The notes under the pieces are model-generated. The model had not been told where the DNA came from. It searched no databases and was given only the letters and a program-made list of their open reading frames with translations. The translations under genes were made by a program, and so were the position numbers. Positions 36,693 through 46,117 of a stretch of DNA of 64,000 nucleotides are shown here, one piece after another; the stretch's first letter is position 1, and each line of letters opens with the position of its first letter. Origin of the DNA: Sorangium cellulosum So0157-2 (GTDB lineage: Bacteria > Myxococcota_A > Polyangia > Polyangiales > Polyangiaceae); contig NC_021658.1 in NCBI RefSeq assembly GCF_000418325.1, forward strand, positions 2,046,001 to 2,110,000. Direction: 5' to 3'.

Positions 36693-37982
36693 ATGCGCAT
36701 CCTGCTTATCACCAAGGTCTTCCCGAACGCGATGAACCCCGGCCAGGCGCCGTTCAACCGGCGGCAGTTCGCCGCGCTGTCGCGTTATTGTGACATCGAC
36801 GTCTTCGCCACCATCCCCTGGTTTCCGGGGGCCTCCAGGTTCTCCAAGTGGTCAATCGCGGACAACGCGCCTCGCGAGGAGGTGATCGAGGGACTGCCGG
36901 TGCGCCACCCGCGGTTCCTGTACCTGCCGAAGGTCGCGCCGTACCTCAACGGCCCGCTCTACGCGGCCTCGATGCTCTTCGAGCTCGCGCGGCACCACCC
37001 GGCGCCGGACGTGATCGTGGGATCGTTCGCCTACCCGGACGGCTTCGCCGCGGTGTGCCTGGCGGAGCTGCTCGGCGTCCCGGCCGTCGTCAAGGTGCAC
37101 GGCTCGGACATCGACGTGCTCTCCCAGCAGCCGGCGGTGCGGCCCGCGCTGGAGTGGGGGCTCCGGCGCGCGACGCGCGTCGTCGCCGTGAGCAAGCAGC
37201 TCGCCGAGGGCGTCCACGCGCTCGGCGTCCCGCGCGATCGCATCGATGTCGTCATGAACGGCGTCGATCGCGCCATGTTCCGGCCGCGCGACCGGGGCGA
37301 GGCCCGCGCCGCCCTGGGCCGTGCCGCGGACCGCCGGACGCTGCTCTACGTCGGCCACCTGCTCCGCGACAAGGGCGCGCTCGACGCGATCGCCGCCTTC
37401 GAGCGGGTCGCCGCGGCGCACCCGGACATCGACCTCGTGCTGGTCGGGAGCGGCGCCGACGAGCAGGCCTGCCGCGCGGCGGCGGAGCGGCTCGGCGACC
37501 GCGTCCTCTTGACGGGGCGCCTGCCGCACGACCAGGTGGCGCGCTGGGTCGCCGCCTGCGATGCGCTGGTGCTGCCGAGCCACCACGAGGGCACGCCGAA
37601 CGTCGTGATCGAGTCGATCGCGTCCGGCCGCCGCGTGGTGGCGACGCGGGTCGGGGGCATCCCCGACGTGCTGAGCAGCCCCGAGCTCGGCGAGCTCGTC
37701 TCGCCCGGCGATCTGCGCGCGCTGTCCCAGGCCATGGTGCGCGCGGCGTACGCGCCGCACGATCCCGAGCGGATCGCGGCGATCTCGGGGTGCAAGGGGT
37801 GGGACGAGAGCGCCCGCGCCTTCTACGACTCGATCCTCGCCGCGCGGGGCGAGCGGCCGCTGCCGGCGATGGTCGAGAAGCGCCCGGTGCTCCAGCTCGA
37901 CGGGCAGCCCCCTCCGTCCACGCGCTGGGCGCCGCCGCCCGCCTCGCGGCGGTTCCCCGCGGTCGCGGTCAGCCAGGCCTGA
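36693..37982 (+). CDS. GT4-family glycosyltransferase
   Basis: A 429-aa retaining glycosyltransferase of the GT-B fold. ATG 36693 has GGAGGAGCAGAGGT upstream and begins with the expected MRILLITKVFP strand. The donor-binding C-terminal half shows GHLLRDKGALDAIAAF, LVGSGADE, and the acidic pair motif HHEGTPNVVIESIASG where the nucleotide sugar binds. An extra Pro-rich tail of about 40 residues follows. Sugar and acceptor unknown; probably a cell-surface polysaccharide or glycolipid. Confidence 0.87.
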   Translation: MRILLITKVFPNAMNPGQAPFNRRQFAALSRYCDIDVFATIPWFPGASRFSKWSIADNAPREEVIEGLPVRHPRFLYLPKVAPYLNGPLYAASMLFELARHHPAPDVIVGSFAYPDGFAAVCLAELLGVPAVVKVHGSDIDVLSQQPAVRPALEWGLRRATRVVAVSKQLAEGVHALGVPRDRIDVVMNGVDRAMFRPRDRGEARAALGRAADRRTLLYVGHLLRDKGALDAIAAFERVAAAHPDIDLVLVGSGADEQACRAAAERLGDRVLLTGRLPHDQVARWVAACDALVLPSHHEGTPNVVIESIASGRRVVATRVGGIPDVLSSPELGELVSPGDLRALSQAMVRAAYAPHDPERIAAISGCKGWDESARAFYDSILAARGERPLPAMVEKRPVLQLDGQPPPSTRWAPPPASRRFPAVAVSQA

Positions 37983-38034
37983 GCAGGCCGCGCGGCGCGG
38001 GGTCAGCCAGGCCTGAGCAGGCCGCGCGACGCGG
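37967..38034. repeat. 34-bp tandem duplication spanning a stop codon
   Basis: Two copies (37967-38000 and 38001-38034), one mismatch, covering the last codons and stop of the glycosyltransferase gene and its 3' flank. It would not alter the protein because the first copy already ends in the stop. Confidence 0.75.
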
Positions 38035-38041
38035 GCCCGCC

Positions 38042-39628
38042 TCAGGCCACCGGCACGGCCTTGTCCGGCCGGAGGCGCACGGTGGGGCCGGGATCCGGGG
38101 GCGGCGGCTCGGCGCGCGGCATCGCGGCGCGCGCGGCCCAGAAGCTCCTCGCGTCCTCCGGCGTCCACGGCGGCTCCGGCGCGCACGCCTCGAGCGCCGC
38201 GAGCAGCTCGCGCGCGCTCTGGTAGCGGTCGCCGGGCCGCTTGGCGAGGCACCGCATCACCACCTCTTCCAGCTCCGACGAGAGCGGCCACGGCGCGCGC
38301 AGCGACGGCGGGATCGGCGGCATCGTCATGTGGGAGTAGACGAGCTTGCCGAAGCTCCGGCCCTCGAACGGGGCCACCCCCGTCAGCAGGTAATAGAGCG
38401 TGACCCCGAGCGAGTAGATGTCGCTGCGCGCGTCGACCGCGCCGGCCGAGATCATCTCCGGGGACATGTAGGTCGGCGTCCCCTTGATCACGCCGACGTC
38501 CGTCATGCTCGCGTCCCCTTCCAGGGTCACCTGCTTCGCGATCCCGAAGTCGAGCACCTTGAGCACGTCGTGCTCGTCGCCGACGCGCGTGATGTAGAGG
38601 TTGTGCGGCTTGATGTCGCGGTGGATGACGCCCGCGTCGTGCGCCTCCGCCAGCGAGAGGCAGATCTGCCGCGCGAAGTGCACGACGCGCGACGGGGGCA
38701 TCGGGCCGTGATCGCGCACCAGGGTGGCCAGGTCGGCGCCGGCCAGGTGCTCCATCGCGATGTAGAAGATGCCGTCGCTGCTCGCCCCGAAATCGAAGAT
38801 CCGGATGGTGTGCGGCGACGTGAGCCGGCTCGTCGCGCGCGCCTCGCGCTCGAAGCTGCGCACGTCGCCCTCGGACTTGCTCTCGCTGCGGAGCAGCTTC
38901 AGCGCCACGTCGCGGCGGAGCGACTCGTCCCACGCGAGCCACACCTCGTTCTGCCCGCCCCGGCCGACCGGCGCCACGAGCCGGTAGCGGCCGAGCTTGC
39001 GCGCCTCGTAGACCTGCTGGCGCGCCGACCAGAGGCCGTGGCTCGCCGCCGACACGAGGATCGCGGTGGCGAGCACGAAGATGTAGTTGCAGGCGAAGAC
39101 GACGAGCGACCGCGGCGACGTCCACTGCGCCGCGAGCGCCGGGTCGAGCGACGCCCCCGCGCCCATGATGATCGGGAAGCTGAGCGCCACGGGGAGCGTC
39201 ATCCGGAGCGAGCGCGTGAAGTGCGTGGGCAGGATCGTCGCGTCGACGAGCATCACGATCGACAGCCCGTGCATGTAGTTCCAGGTGAGATCCCCGAACT
39301 CCAGGGCCATCACCGAGATCAGCCCCCCCGTGCTCCAGACCGCGAACACGTGGGCCGCGTCGAGGAGCTCGGCCGAGGTCTGCCCGCGCCGCGCGAGGAG
39401 GTAGAGCCAGAGCAGGATGATCTCGCCGAACAGCCGGTAGAGCAGCAGCCGCGCGACGGAGGCGCTCGGAAACACCGCCAGCACGACGAACACGTCGAGC
39501 GCCGCGAAGGTGGGCCAGGTCACCAGCGCGGTGGGGAGGCCCCGCGCCATCGCGCGGCGCTCCTCCGTCGAGCTCGGGCCGAAGGGTCCCTGGGATCCCG
39601 TCGGATGAGAGCTGCTCGAGGCGTTCAT
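38042..39628 (-). CDS. Ser/Thr protein kinase with N-terminal six-helix membrane domain
   Basis: A 528-aa Hanks-type kinase. Residues 36-200 form about six hydrophobic helices with short loops. A cytoplasmic kinase domain starts at 213: Gly-rich loop VGRGGQNEV (221-229), Lys244 in ALKLL, Glu262, HRDIKPHN with catalytic Asp338, DFG at 360-362, and GTPTYMSPE activation-loop end. All key residues are present, so it is likely active. The usual bacterial plan is kinase first and membrane anchor last; here it is the reverse. The membrane domain may sense a signal directly. C-terminal tail is Pro-rich. Confidence 0.87.
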   Translation of the reverse strand: MNASSSSHPTGSQGPFGPSSTEERRAMARGLPTALVTWPTFAALDVFVVLAVFPSASVARLLLYRLFGEIILLWLYLLARRGQTSAELLDAAHVFAVWSTGGLISVMALEFGDLTWNYMHGLSIVMLVDATILPTHFTRSLRMTLPVALSFPIIMGAGASLDPALAAQWTSPRSLVVFACNYIFVLATAILVSAASHGLWSARQQVYEARKLGRYRLVAPVGRGGQNEVWLAWDESLRRDVALKLLRSESKSEGDVRSFEREARATSRLTSPHTIRIFDFGASSDGIFYIAMEHLAGADLATLVRDHGPMPPSRVVHFARQICLSLAEAHDAGVIHRDIKPHNLYITRVGDEHDVLKVLDFGIAKQVTLEGDASMTDVGVIKGTPTYMSPEMISAGAVDARSDIYSLGVTLYYLLTGVAPFEGRSFGKLVYSHMTMPPIPPSLRAPWPLSSELEEVVMRCLAKRPGDRYQSARELLAALEACAPEPPWTPEDARSFWAARAAMPRAEPPPPDPGPTVRLRPDKAVPVA

Positions 39629-39724
39629 GGTGCGGCGCGGCCCAGGGTGCAGGCCGCATTGGAGCGCTGCGCTGGCGGGGAGTCAAAGCGCACGTCGCCC
39701 TAGCGGAGCGGCGCGCGCGATCTC

Positions 39725-39754
39725 GCAAAATTGCGCAAAATTGCGCGGAATCGC
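39725..39754. promoter_or_regulatory. Three tandem palindromic decamers, candidate operator
   Basis: GCAAAATTGC at 39725-39734, an identical copy at 39735-39744 and a related GCGGAATCGC at 39745-39754. Each has GC(A/G)A-type arms with twofold symmetry, and they repeat at exactly one helical turn. The array lies 31-60 bp before the DNA glycosylase start and between it and the leftward kinase gene. Unusually AT-rich for this genome. Regulator not identified. Confidence 0.55.
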
Positions 39755-39784
39755 GCGGAGAGGAAGCTGCTACAGTGCCGCGCG

Positions 39785-40390
39785 ATGCCGGAGCGATGCC
39801 CGTGGGTGACCGCGGATCCCGAGTACGTCGCCTACCACGACGAGCAGTGGGGCGTGCCGCTGCACGACGACCACGCGCTCTTCGAGATGCTGATCCTCGA
39901 GGGCGCGCAGGCGGGGCTCAGCTGGCTCACCGTGCTGCGCAAGCGCGCGGCGTACCGCGAGGCGTTCGCCGGCTTCGACCCGGCCCGCGTGGCCCGCTTC
40001 ACGCCGGCGCGCGTCGAGGAGCTCCTCGCGAACCCCGGGATCGTGCGCAACCGGCTCAAGGTCGCGTCGGCCGTCGTCAACGCGCAGCGCTTCCTCGAGG
40101 TGCAGCGCGAGCACGGCAGCTTCGACGCGTACCTCTGGGGCTTCGTCGGCGGCGCGCCCGTGGTCAACGCGTTCCGCGCCCTCGCGGAGGTCCCGGCGAG
40201 GACGGAGACCTCGGACGCGCTCAGCAAGGATCTCGCGCGCCGCGGCTTCAAGTTCGTCGGCTCGACCATCTGCTACGCGCTCATGCAGGCGACCGGGATG
40301 GTCAACGATCACCTCGTGAGCTGCTTCCGGTACGCGCAGGTGAAGGCCACCGCCGGCGCTCGGGCCGGCGCGGGGAAGAAGCGGCGATGA
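39785..40390 (+). CDS. tag: DNA-3-methyladenine glycosylase I
   Basis: Base-excision repair enzyme that removes 3-methyladenine from alkylated DNA. The 201-aa protein has the diagnostic opening RCPWVT...YHDEQWG, GAQAGLSWLTVLRKR and NDHLVSCFRY. The zinc ligands of the E. coli enzyme (Cys4, His17, His175, Cys179) align with Cys5, His18, His176 and Cys180 here, shifted by exactly one. Start ATG 39785 is chosen over the longer frame from 39731 because it gives this alignment. Basic C-terminal tail is extra. Possible control by the decamer array just upstream. Confidence 0.93.
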   Translation: MPERCPWVTADPEYVAYHDEQWGVPLHDDHALFEMLILEGAQAGLSWLTVLRKRAAYREAFAGFDPARVARFTPARVEELLANPGIVRNRLKVASAVVNAQRFLEVQREHGSFDAYLWGFVGGAPVVNAFRALAEVPARTETSDALSKDLARRGFKFVGSTICYALMQATGMVNDHLVSCFRYAQVKATAGARAGAGKKRR

Positions 40391-40521
40391 AGCGAGGGCG
40401 CGCGCGCGCGGTCCCCGATGGGCAGCACGACCGCGGCGATCGGGCGCTGGGCGGCTCCGGCGTCCGGAGGAGCGGTCACCCGCGCGAGCGCCGCGCCGCG
40501 CCTGGCGAGCCCTGAGGGCCC

Positions 40522-41523
40522 GTGGCGAAGATCGGCTACTACGTCCACGGCCGCGGGCGCGGGCACGCGAGCCGCGCGCTCGCGATCGCGGGAGCGCTCC
40601 GCGAGCGCGGCCACGAGCTCAGGATCTACGGCGGCGGCCAGGCGGCGGATCTGCTCGGCGCCCTCCCGGAGCACCGCCTCGTCCGGCCCATCTACCCCGG
40701 CCTCGGGGGCGCGATCGAGCTCCCGCGCCGCCTCGCCAAGGAGATCGTCGAGCAGGCGGATTTCCGGCCCGACGCCATCCTGAGCGACGGCGACGTGCCC
40801 TCGCTGCTCGCCGCCCGCGCGCTCGGGATCCCCGCGGTCGCGCTCGGCCACGACCTCCTCTTCAAGCGCTGCCGCCTGCCCGAGGAGCTGCCGCGCCTCG
40901 GGGTGCTCGCCTGCCGCCGGACCACGTGGGCCGTCACCCGGCGGACCTACGCGGTCGCCGTCCACTTCCTGCCCGCCGAGCCGGCGATGCCGCGCACGAT
41001 CGTCGCGCGCCCGGCGCCGCGGCGGCCGCCCGCGGGCGCGGGGCAGGGGATCGAGCCCGGCGCCGTCGTCTGCTACTTCCGCGATCGCAACGCGCGCGCG
41101 GCGATCGAGCTCGTCGCGGCCGGCGGGCGGCGCGTGATCGCGTTCGGCGACCCGGACCTCCGCGTGCCCGGCGTGCGGGCGATGCCGTTCGACAGCCGCG
41201 ATTTCCTCGCCCACCTCGCCGCCGCGTCCGCCGTCGTGGCCTCGGCCGGGAGCAACCTGCTCGCCGAGTGCGTCGCCGCGGGCAAGCCCGTGCTCGCCCT
41301 CCACGAAGCGCGCGATCACGAGCAGGCGCTCAACGCGAGCCTGGCCGCGGCCGCGGGGGTCGCCGTCGCGAGCTCGTTCGCGTCGCTCTCGTCGCGCTGC
41401 GTGGCGCGCTTCTTCGAGCGCGTCCGCGCGGGCGACTTCGCGCGCGTCGACCTCGCGGGCTCGCTGCCGGACGCACCCTCGGCCGTGCTCGCCATGCTTG
41501 ATGAGGCGCGCCGAATGGCCTAG
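40522..41523 (+). CDS. GT-B glycosyltransferase-like protein (TIGR00661/MurG-like)
   Basis: A 333-aa protein starting at GTG 40522. It opens with KIGYYVHGRGRGHASRALAIA, the loop typical of MurG/UDP-glycosyltransferase-like enzymes. It continues with ILSDGDVPSLLAARALGIPAVALGHD and a donor-site segment SAGSNLLAECVAAGKPVLALHEARDHEQ near residues 235-265. This fits the short GT-B family related to TIGR00661. Acceptor unknown. First of a run of sugar-transfer genes reading rightwards. Confidence 0.8.
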   Translation: MAKIGYYVHGRGRGHASRALAIAGALRERGHELRIYGGGQAADLLGALPEHRLVRPIYPGLGGAIELPRRLAKEIVEQADFRPDAILSDGDVPSLLAARALGIPAVALGHDLLFKRCRLPEELPRLGVLACRRTTWAVTRRTYAVAVHFLPAEPAMPRTIVARPAPRRPPAGAGQGIEPGAVVCYFRDRNARAAIELVAAGGRRVIAFGDPDLRVPGVRAMPFDSRDFLAHLAAASAVVASAGSNLLAECVAAGKPVLALHEARDHEQALNASLAAAAGVAVASSFASLSSRCVARFFERVRAGDFARVDLAGSLPDAPSAVLAMLDEARRMA

Positions 41524-41771
41524 GTGCATCGCCGTGTTCGCACTCGCGCGACGATGGCAGGTGGTGAGATAGGCACGAGGTTTGCTAAACGTCCCCGTCG
41601 ATTCGGAGTGACGAGGGCGAGGAATCGCTGCTGTGGCGAGCAGCAGGCTGCGCTCGCGGGCGCAGGACGACACGGCTGCCAGGAGCGCGACACGAACGTC
41701 ATATCGCCCGTCGCGCTGCGCGCGCCGGCCGTTGACGAAGGGCTGCGCCGCTTCTCGAAGGAGCAACGAAG
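41524..41771. other. Intergenic stretch upstream of a glycosyltransferase
   Basis: 248 bp, slightly less GC-rich, no convincing gene or repeat; presumably holds the promoter for the 41772 gene. CGAAGGAGCAACGAAG precedes the ATG. Confidence 0.4.
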
Positions 41772-43361
41772 ATGACCATGGATGCAATTCGGCCGCTGGG
41801 TGAGCACCGCATCGATCGCGTACAGCACGAGGCGATCGCGTCGGTGCGCCACACTCCATCGACGGGACCGGCGCGGGGAGGGCATTCCCCCGCCCGGGCG
41901 CAGGCGGCTCTTCCTGAAAATCCCTTCGCTGCCCTTTCCGGAGCCAACGGGCGGCCGCTCAAGGTCGCCATCCTCAGCGACTTCACGCGCATTCCTTACG
42001 CGAACGGGGCGGTCTTCCAGACGCGGGCCCTGTATCGCGCGCTCAACACCTGTGGTCACCAGGCAACACTGATCGGACCCCGGGATCCGGACGCCTCGGC
42101 CGACGAGATGCCCCCCGGCACCGTCGCCCTGCCCAGCCTGCCGCTGCGCACCTATCCGGGGGTGCACCTGCCGATGCCCCTGGAGTCCTTCGTGTTCGAT
42201 CCGATGCGGTGGGATTTCGACATCTGCTTCGCCCAGACCACGACGCTCCTCGTCGAGTTCGGCATCTGGCTGCGCAAGATGCGCGGCATCCCGCTGCTCT
42301 GCGTGAACACGACGCACCTCGCGGCCGCGTACGACGTGCTCCTGCCCGAGCGCGTGTCCCGGATCGGCGCGGTCCACACGGTGCTCCACAAGACGCTGCG
42401 CGCCCCGATGGAGCGGCTCTTCGTGGACCTCTACAACCAGGGCGACGGGCTCGTCGTGCTGAGCGAGGGCCTGCGCGACTACTGGCGCGAACGGGGGGTG
42501 GCGGTGCCCATCCACGTCATCCCGCGGATGGTCCCGGAGGACGTGTTCGATCGCCCGCTCGGCCCCGACCCGTACGCGCCGCTGCTCGAGGAGCGCGGGC
42601 TCGACGTGCGCGGCCCGCGCTTCGTCTGCGCCGGGCGCCACACGCGCGAGAAGTCGCAGCACCGCCTGATCCGCATCTTCGCCGAGCACATCGCCCCGCA
42701 CCACCCGCAGGCGACGCTCACGCTCGTCGGCGACGGGCCCGACAGCGCGGCGTACGCGGCGCTCGCGCGGGAGCTCGGCGTCGCCCGGCGGGTCATCATG
42801 ACGGGCGAGGTGCCGTACAGCCGCATCTCGGACTACTACCGGCACGCGACCGCCTTCCTGCACGCGTCGCTGAGCGAGACGTTCGGCAACGTGCTCAGCG
42901 AGGCGCTCTGGTGCGGCTCCCCGACGGTGGCGTTCGCCGACGGCATGGGCGTGAGCTCGCAGATCCAGAGCGGCTACAACGGCCTGCTGCTCGATCCCGG
43001 CCGCGGGGCGCTCGCGGAGGACCGGGCGAACGCCGCGTTCGGCAACGCCGCGCTCGCGCTCGCGCGCGATCCGCAGGCCGCCGCGCGGCTGGGGAGCGCG
43101 GCGGCGCAGCGCGCGCGCGAGCGGTCCTCGCCGATCGTGGTGCAGCGGATGCTCGCGAACGCCTTCGTGAACGCGCGCGAGCACGCCCGCGAGGCCGGGA
43201 TCCGGCCGCTCGTCGAGGGGCCGAAGGCGCTCCAGTGGTGGGAGACTTTCCGGCACTTCCGCTCGTGGGTGGGCTTCACGGGCGGCCTGTTCGCCTTCGG
43301 TCACCTGCGCCCGGCCGCGGCGCCGCGGCCGAAGGGCATCCAGCCGTCGTTCTGCGCGTGA
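41772..43361 (+). CDS. GT4-family glycosyltransferase (529 aa)
   Basis: A 529-aa GT-B enzyme with a 60-residue leader before the first Rossmann strand (LKVAILSDFTRIPYANGA). C-terminal half shows CAGRHTREKSQHRLI, LVGDGPDSAAYAAL, and the nucleotide-sugar acidic motif SLSETFGNVLSEALWCG. It resembles digalactosyldiacylglycerol- or mannosyl-type GT4 transferases that act on lipids, in keeping with the exporter 110 bp downstream. GAAGGAGC lies upstream of the ATG. Confidence 0.85.
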   Translation: MTMDAIRPLGEHRIDRVQHEAIASVRHTPSTGPARGGHSPARAQAALPENPFAALSGANGRPLKVAILSDFTRIPYANGAVFQTRALYRALNTCGHQATLIGPRDPDASADEMPPGTVALPSLPLRTYPGVHLPMPLESFVFDPMRWDFDICFAQTTTLLVEFGIWLRKMRGIPLLCVNTTHLAAAYDVLLPERVSRIGAVHTVLHKTLRAPMERLFVDLYNQGDGLVVLSEGLRDYWRERGVAVPIHVIPRMVPEDVFDRPLGPDPYAPLLEERGLDVRGPRFVCAGRHTREKSQHRLIRIFAEHIAPHHPQATLTLVGDGPDSAAYAALARELGVARRVIMTGEVPYSRISDYYRHATAFLHASLSETFGNVLSEALWCGSPTVAFADGMGVSSQIQSGYNGLLLDPGRGALAEDRANAAFGNAALALARDPQAAARLGSAAAQRARERSSPIVVQRMLANAFVNAREHAREAGIRPLVEGPKALQWWETFRHFRSWVGFTGGLFAFGHLRPAAAPRPKGIQPSFCA

Positions 43362-43471
43362 TTCTTCGCGTGAGGTCGTTCTCGCCATTGGCCGCCGTGC
43401 GCGCCCTGCGCGCGTGGTAAGACCGGCCCGGCGCCGCCCTCCGCGCGGCGCCGGCTCGAGGTGTCTTTCGC

Positions 43472-46117
43472 ATGCTCCTCAGGATGATCGGGGCGCTCGT
43501 CGACTTCAGCGGGCGCCGTCCCTGGCTCGTGATCGGCCTGGCGATCGCCGCCATGGCAGGGCTATGGGGTTACGCTTCGCGGCTCGAGCTGCGCACGGAG
43601 CTCCGGGAGCTCCTGCCGAGCGACAGCCCGGCGTTCATGGCCTACGAGCGCCAGGCAAAGCGCGTGGACGGCGGCGCGCAGCTCATCGTGATCGCCGAGT
43701 CGCCGGATCGCGGCGCGAACGAGCGGTTCATCGACGCGCTCTCGGAGCAGCTGGAGGAGCCGCTCCGTCACCACGCCGCGCGCGCGGCCTGCCTCGCGGC
43801 GTGCGCCGACGACGCGTGCCGGAGCGCGTGCGGGCCCGCGTCGCTCATCCGCTACGTGGAGACCGGCACCAAGGACGTGCGCCGCTTCTTCGACGAGAAC
43901 AAGTGGCTCTACGCGGGCGTCCGGGAGCTCGAGCAGGCCGACGAGGCGATCGAGCTCGAGCTCGCGCTCCGCAGCGGCCTCATCGAGGACCTCGACGCGG
44001 GCGAGGGCGGCGGCGCGAGCGGCGCCGAGAGCGGCGGCCAGGCGGCGGGCGCGCCGGCGAAGAAGGGCCTGTCGCTCGACGACACGTGGGCGGAGCTCCA
44101 GCGGCGGCTGAAGAAGATCGACGAGTTCCCGAGCGGCTACTTCTCCACGCCCGACGGGCGCATGGTCGCGATCCGCATCGTCTCGCGGAGCGCCGGGATG
44201 GGCGATCGCAGCGCGGCCCAGCTCCTCGACGAGGTGACCGCGCTCGTCGGGCGCCTCGAGCCGGCGAAGTTCCACCCGGCCATGCAGGTCGGGTACGCCG
44301 GCGACATCCCGAACGCGATCGCCGAGCAGAGGTCGCTCGTGAGCGAGGCGGTGTGGGCCACGGTGATTGCCCTCGTGCTGATCCTCGGCGGCGTGGCGCT
44401 CTATTACCGCTCGCCCTGGTCGCTGATCGTGATCGCCCTGCCCACGGCGTTCGGCGCGAGCGCCGGGTACGCGTTCGCGACGGCGACGTACGGCTACGTG
44501 AACACGGTCGGCGCGTTCCTCGGGGCGATCATCGTCGGCAACGGGGTCAACTACCCGATCGTGCTCCTGTCCCGGTACCGCGACTTCCGCGCGCGCGGCA
44601 TGGCGGCGGACGAGGCGCGGCGCGAGGCGGTCGTCAACGCGTTCCGGGCCGAGCTCGTCGGGGCGTGCGTGGCGGCGATCGCGTACGGATCGCTCACGAT
44701 CACGCACTTCCGGGGGTTCAGCCAGTTCGGCACGATCGGCTTCGTCGGGATGCTCATGGTGTGGGCGTCCATCGTGCCGCTCGTGCCGGCCACGCTCGTC
44801 GCCATCGAGCGCATCCAGGCGAGGCTCCCGCGCTGGCTGCGCGATCCGGCGCCGCGCCTCTCGGACGAGGGCACCGCCGGGCCCGGGGCGCGGCTGCTCG
44901 CGCGGGTCACGAGGCGCTGGCCGGTCGTGGTCCTCGCCGTGGCGCCGCTCATCCTGATCCTCTCGGCGTGGAAGCTCCCCGCGTACGTGAAGGACCCGTG
45001 GGAGTACAACTTCGCGCGCCTCGGCTCGAAGAGCTCGCGGGAGAAGGGCGCGGGGAGCTGGTCGCTCAAGGCGTCCGAGGTGTTCGGCGGCAAGATGAAC
45101 GTCGCGGGCGCGATGATGCTGGCGGACACGCCCGAGCAGGTGCCGGCCATCAAGGCGCAGATCCTGGCGAACGACGCGAAGGACCCGGAGGGCAAGCTCG
45201 TGGCCGACGTCGCGACCATCGCGGACGTCCTGCCCGGCTCGCCCGAGGAGCAGCGCCAGAAGATCGAGATCCTGGGGCGGATCCGCGACCGGCTGACCCC
45301 GCGCGTGCTGAAATCGCTGTCCCCGGAGGATCGGGAGCGCGCCCAGCAGATGCGGCCGCCGGAGTCCCTGCGCGTGATTACGCCCCACGATCTGCCCGAC
45401 CTCATCCGGCGGCGGTTCGAGGAGAACAACGGGGTCGTGGGCACGGTGTTCTACGTGAAGTACAAGAACAACGTCTCGTTCTCGAACGGCAAGAACCTCC
45501 TCCGGATGGCGAACACGACCGGCAACGTGGTCCTGCCCGACGGGACGCACGTGGTCACGGCGAGCAGGCCGACGGTCTTCGCCGAGATGATCCGGTCGAT
45601 GGAGCGCGACGGCCCGCTGGCGACGGCGGCGTCGTTCCTGGCCGTCACCGGCGTCGTGGTGCTCGCGACCGGCAGCCTGATGGGCTCGGTCTCGGTGCTG
45701 TCGGCCCTCGTGCTCGGCGTGCTCGGGACGGCGGTCGCGATGGCCATGCTCGACGTGAAGATCAACTTCCTGAACTTCATCGCGCTTCCGATCACCTTCG
45801 GCATCGGCTGCGAGTACCCGTTCAACGTCTTCGATCGCGCGCGCCTGCTCGGCGGCGACGTGGCGCTCGCGCTGAAGCGCTCGGCCGGGCCGGTGGCGCT
45901 CTGCAGCTACACGACCGTGCTGGGCTACGGGTCGCTCGTCTTCGCCGACAACCAGGCGCTGAACTCGTTCGGCTGGGTCGCGGTGAGCGGCGAGATCGCG
46001 TGCGTGGCGAGCGCGCTCCTGTTCCTGCCGGCGCTGCTCCACGTGATGAGCCGCTCCGGGGCGCTCCAGCGCGCCTGGAAGGGCGGCCTGCTCTGGAGAG
46101 GGAGCCAGCACTCGTGA
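43472..46117 (+). CDS. MMPL/HpnN-like RND-family lipid transporter
   Basis: An 881-aa MMPL-type transporter: one N-terminal helix (about 18-38), a large periplasmic loop to about 285, a six-helix bundle (about 290-450), a second periplasmic loop (to about 700) and a last helix group (about 705-870). The conserved sterol-sensing-like stretch NTVGAFLGAIIVGNGVNYPI and its second-half counterpart are present. Relatives include HpnN (hopanoid transport) and mycobacterial MmpL lipid exporters. Its stop overlaps the next glycosyltransferase start by 4 nt, tying a lipid or glycolipid exporter to sugar transfer. Confidence 0.87.
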   Translation: MLLRMIGALVDFSGRRPWLVIGLAIAAMAGLWGYASRLELRTELRELLPSDSPAFMAYERQAKRVDGGAQLIVIAESPDRGANERFIDALSEQLEEPLRHHAARAACLAACADDACRSACGPASLIRYVETGTKDVRRFFDENKWLYAGVRELEQADEAIELELALRSGLIEDLDAGEGGGASGAESGGQAAGAPAKKGLSLDDTWAELQRRLKKIDEFPSGYFSTPDGRMVAIRIVSRSAGMGDRSAAQLLDEVTALVGRLEPAKFHPAMQVGYAGDIPNAIAEQRSLVSEAVWATVIALVLILGGVALYYRSPWSLIVIALPTAFGASAGYAFATATYGYVNTVGAFLGAIIVGNGVNYPIVLLSRYRDFRARGMAADEARREAVVNAFRAELVGACVAAIAYGSLTITHFRGFSQFGTIGFVGMLMVWASIVPLVPATLVAIERIQARLPRWLRDPAPRLSDEGTAGPGARLLARVTRRWPVVVLAVAPLILILSAWKLPAYVKDPWEYNFARLGSKSSREKGAGSWSLKASEVFGGKMNVAGAMMLADTPEQVPAIKAQILANDAKDPEGKLVADVATIADVLPGSPEEQRQKIEILGRIRDRLTPRVLKSLSPEDRERAQQMRPPESLRVITPHDLPDLIRRRFEENNGVVGTVFYVKYKNNVSFSNGKNLLRMANTTGNVVLPDGTHVVTASRPTVFAEMIRSMERDGPLATAASFLAVTGVVVLATGSLMGSVSVLSALVLGVLGTAVAMAMLDVKINFLNFIALPITFGIGCEYPFNVFDRARLLGGDVALALKRSAGPVALCSYTTVLGYGSLVFADNQALNSFGWVAVSGEIACVASALLFLPALLHVMSRSGALQRAWKGGLLWRGSQHS

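Noticed and set aside
36848..39728. Open frames of more than 950 codons on both strands across the glycosyltransferase and kinase genes
   Set aside because: Compositional shadows of high GC3 DNA; Arg/Ala/Gly-rich with no motif, crossing two genes of opposite orientation.
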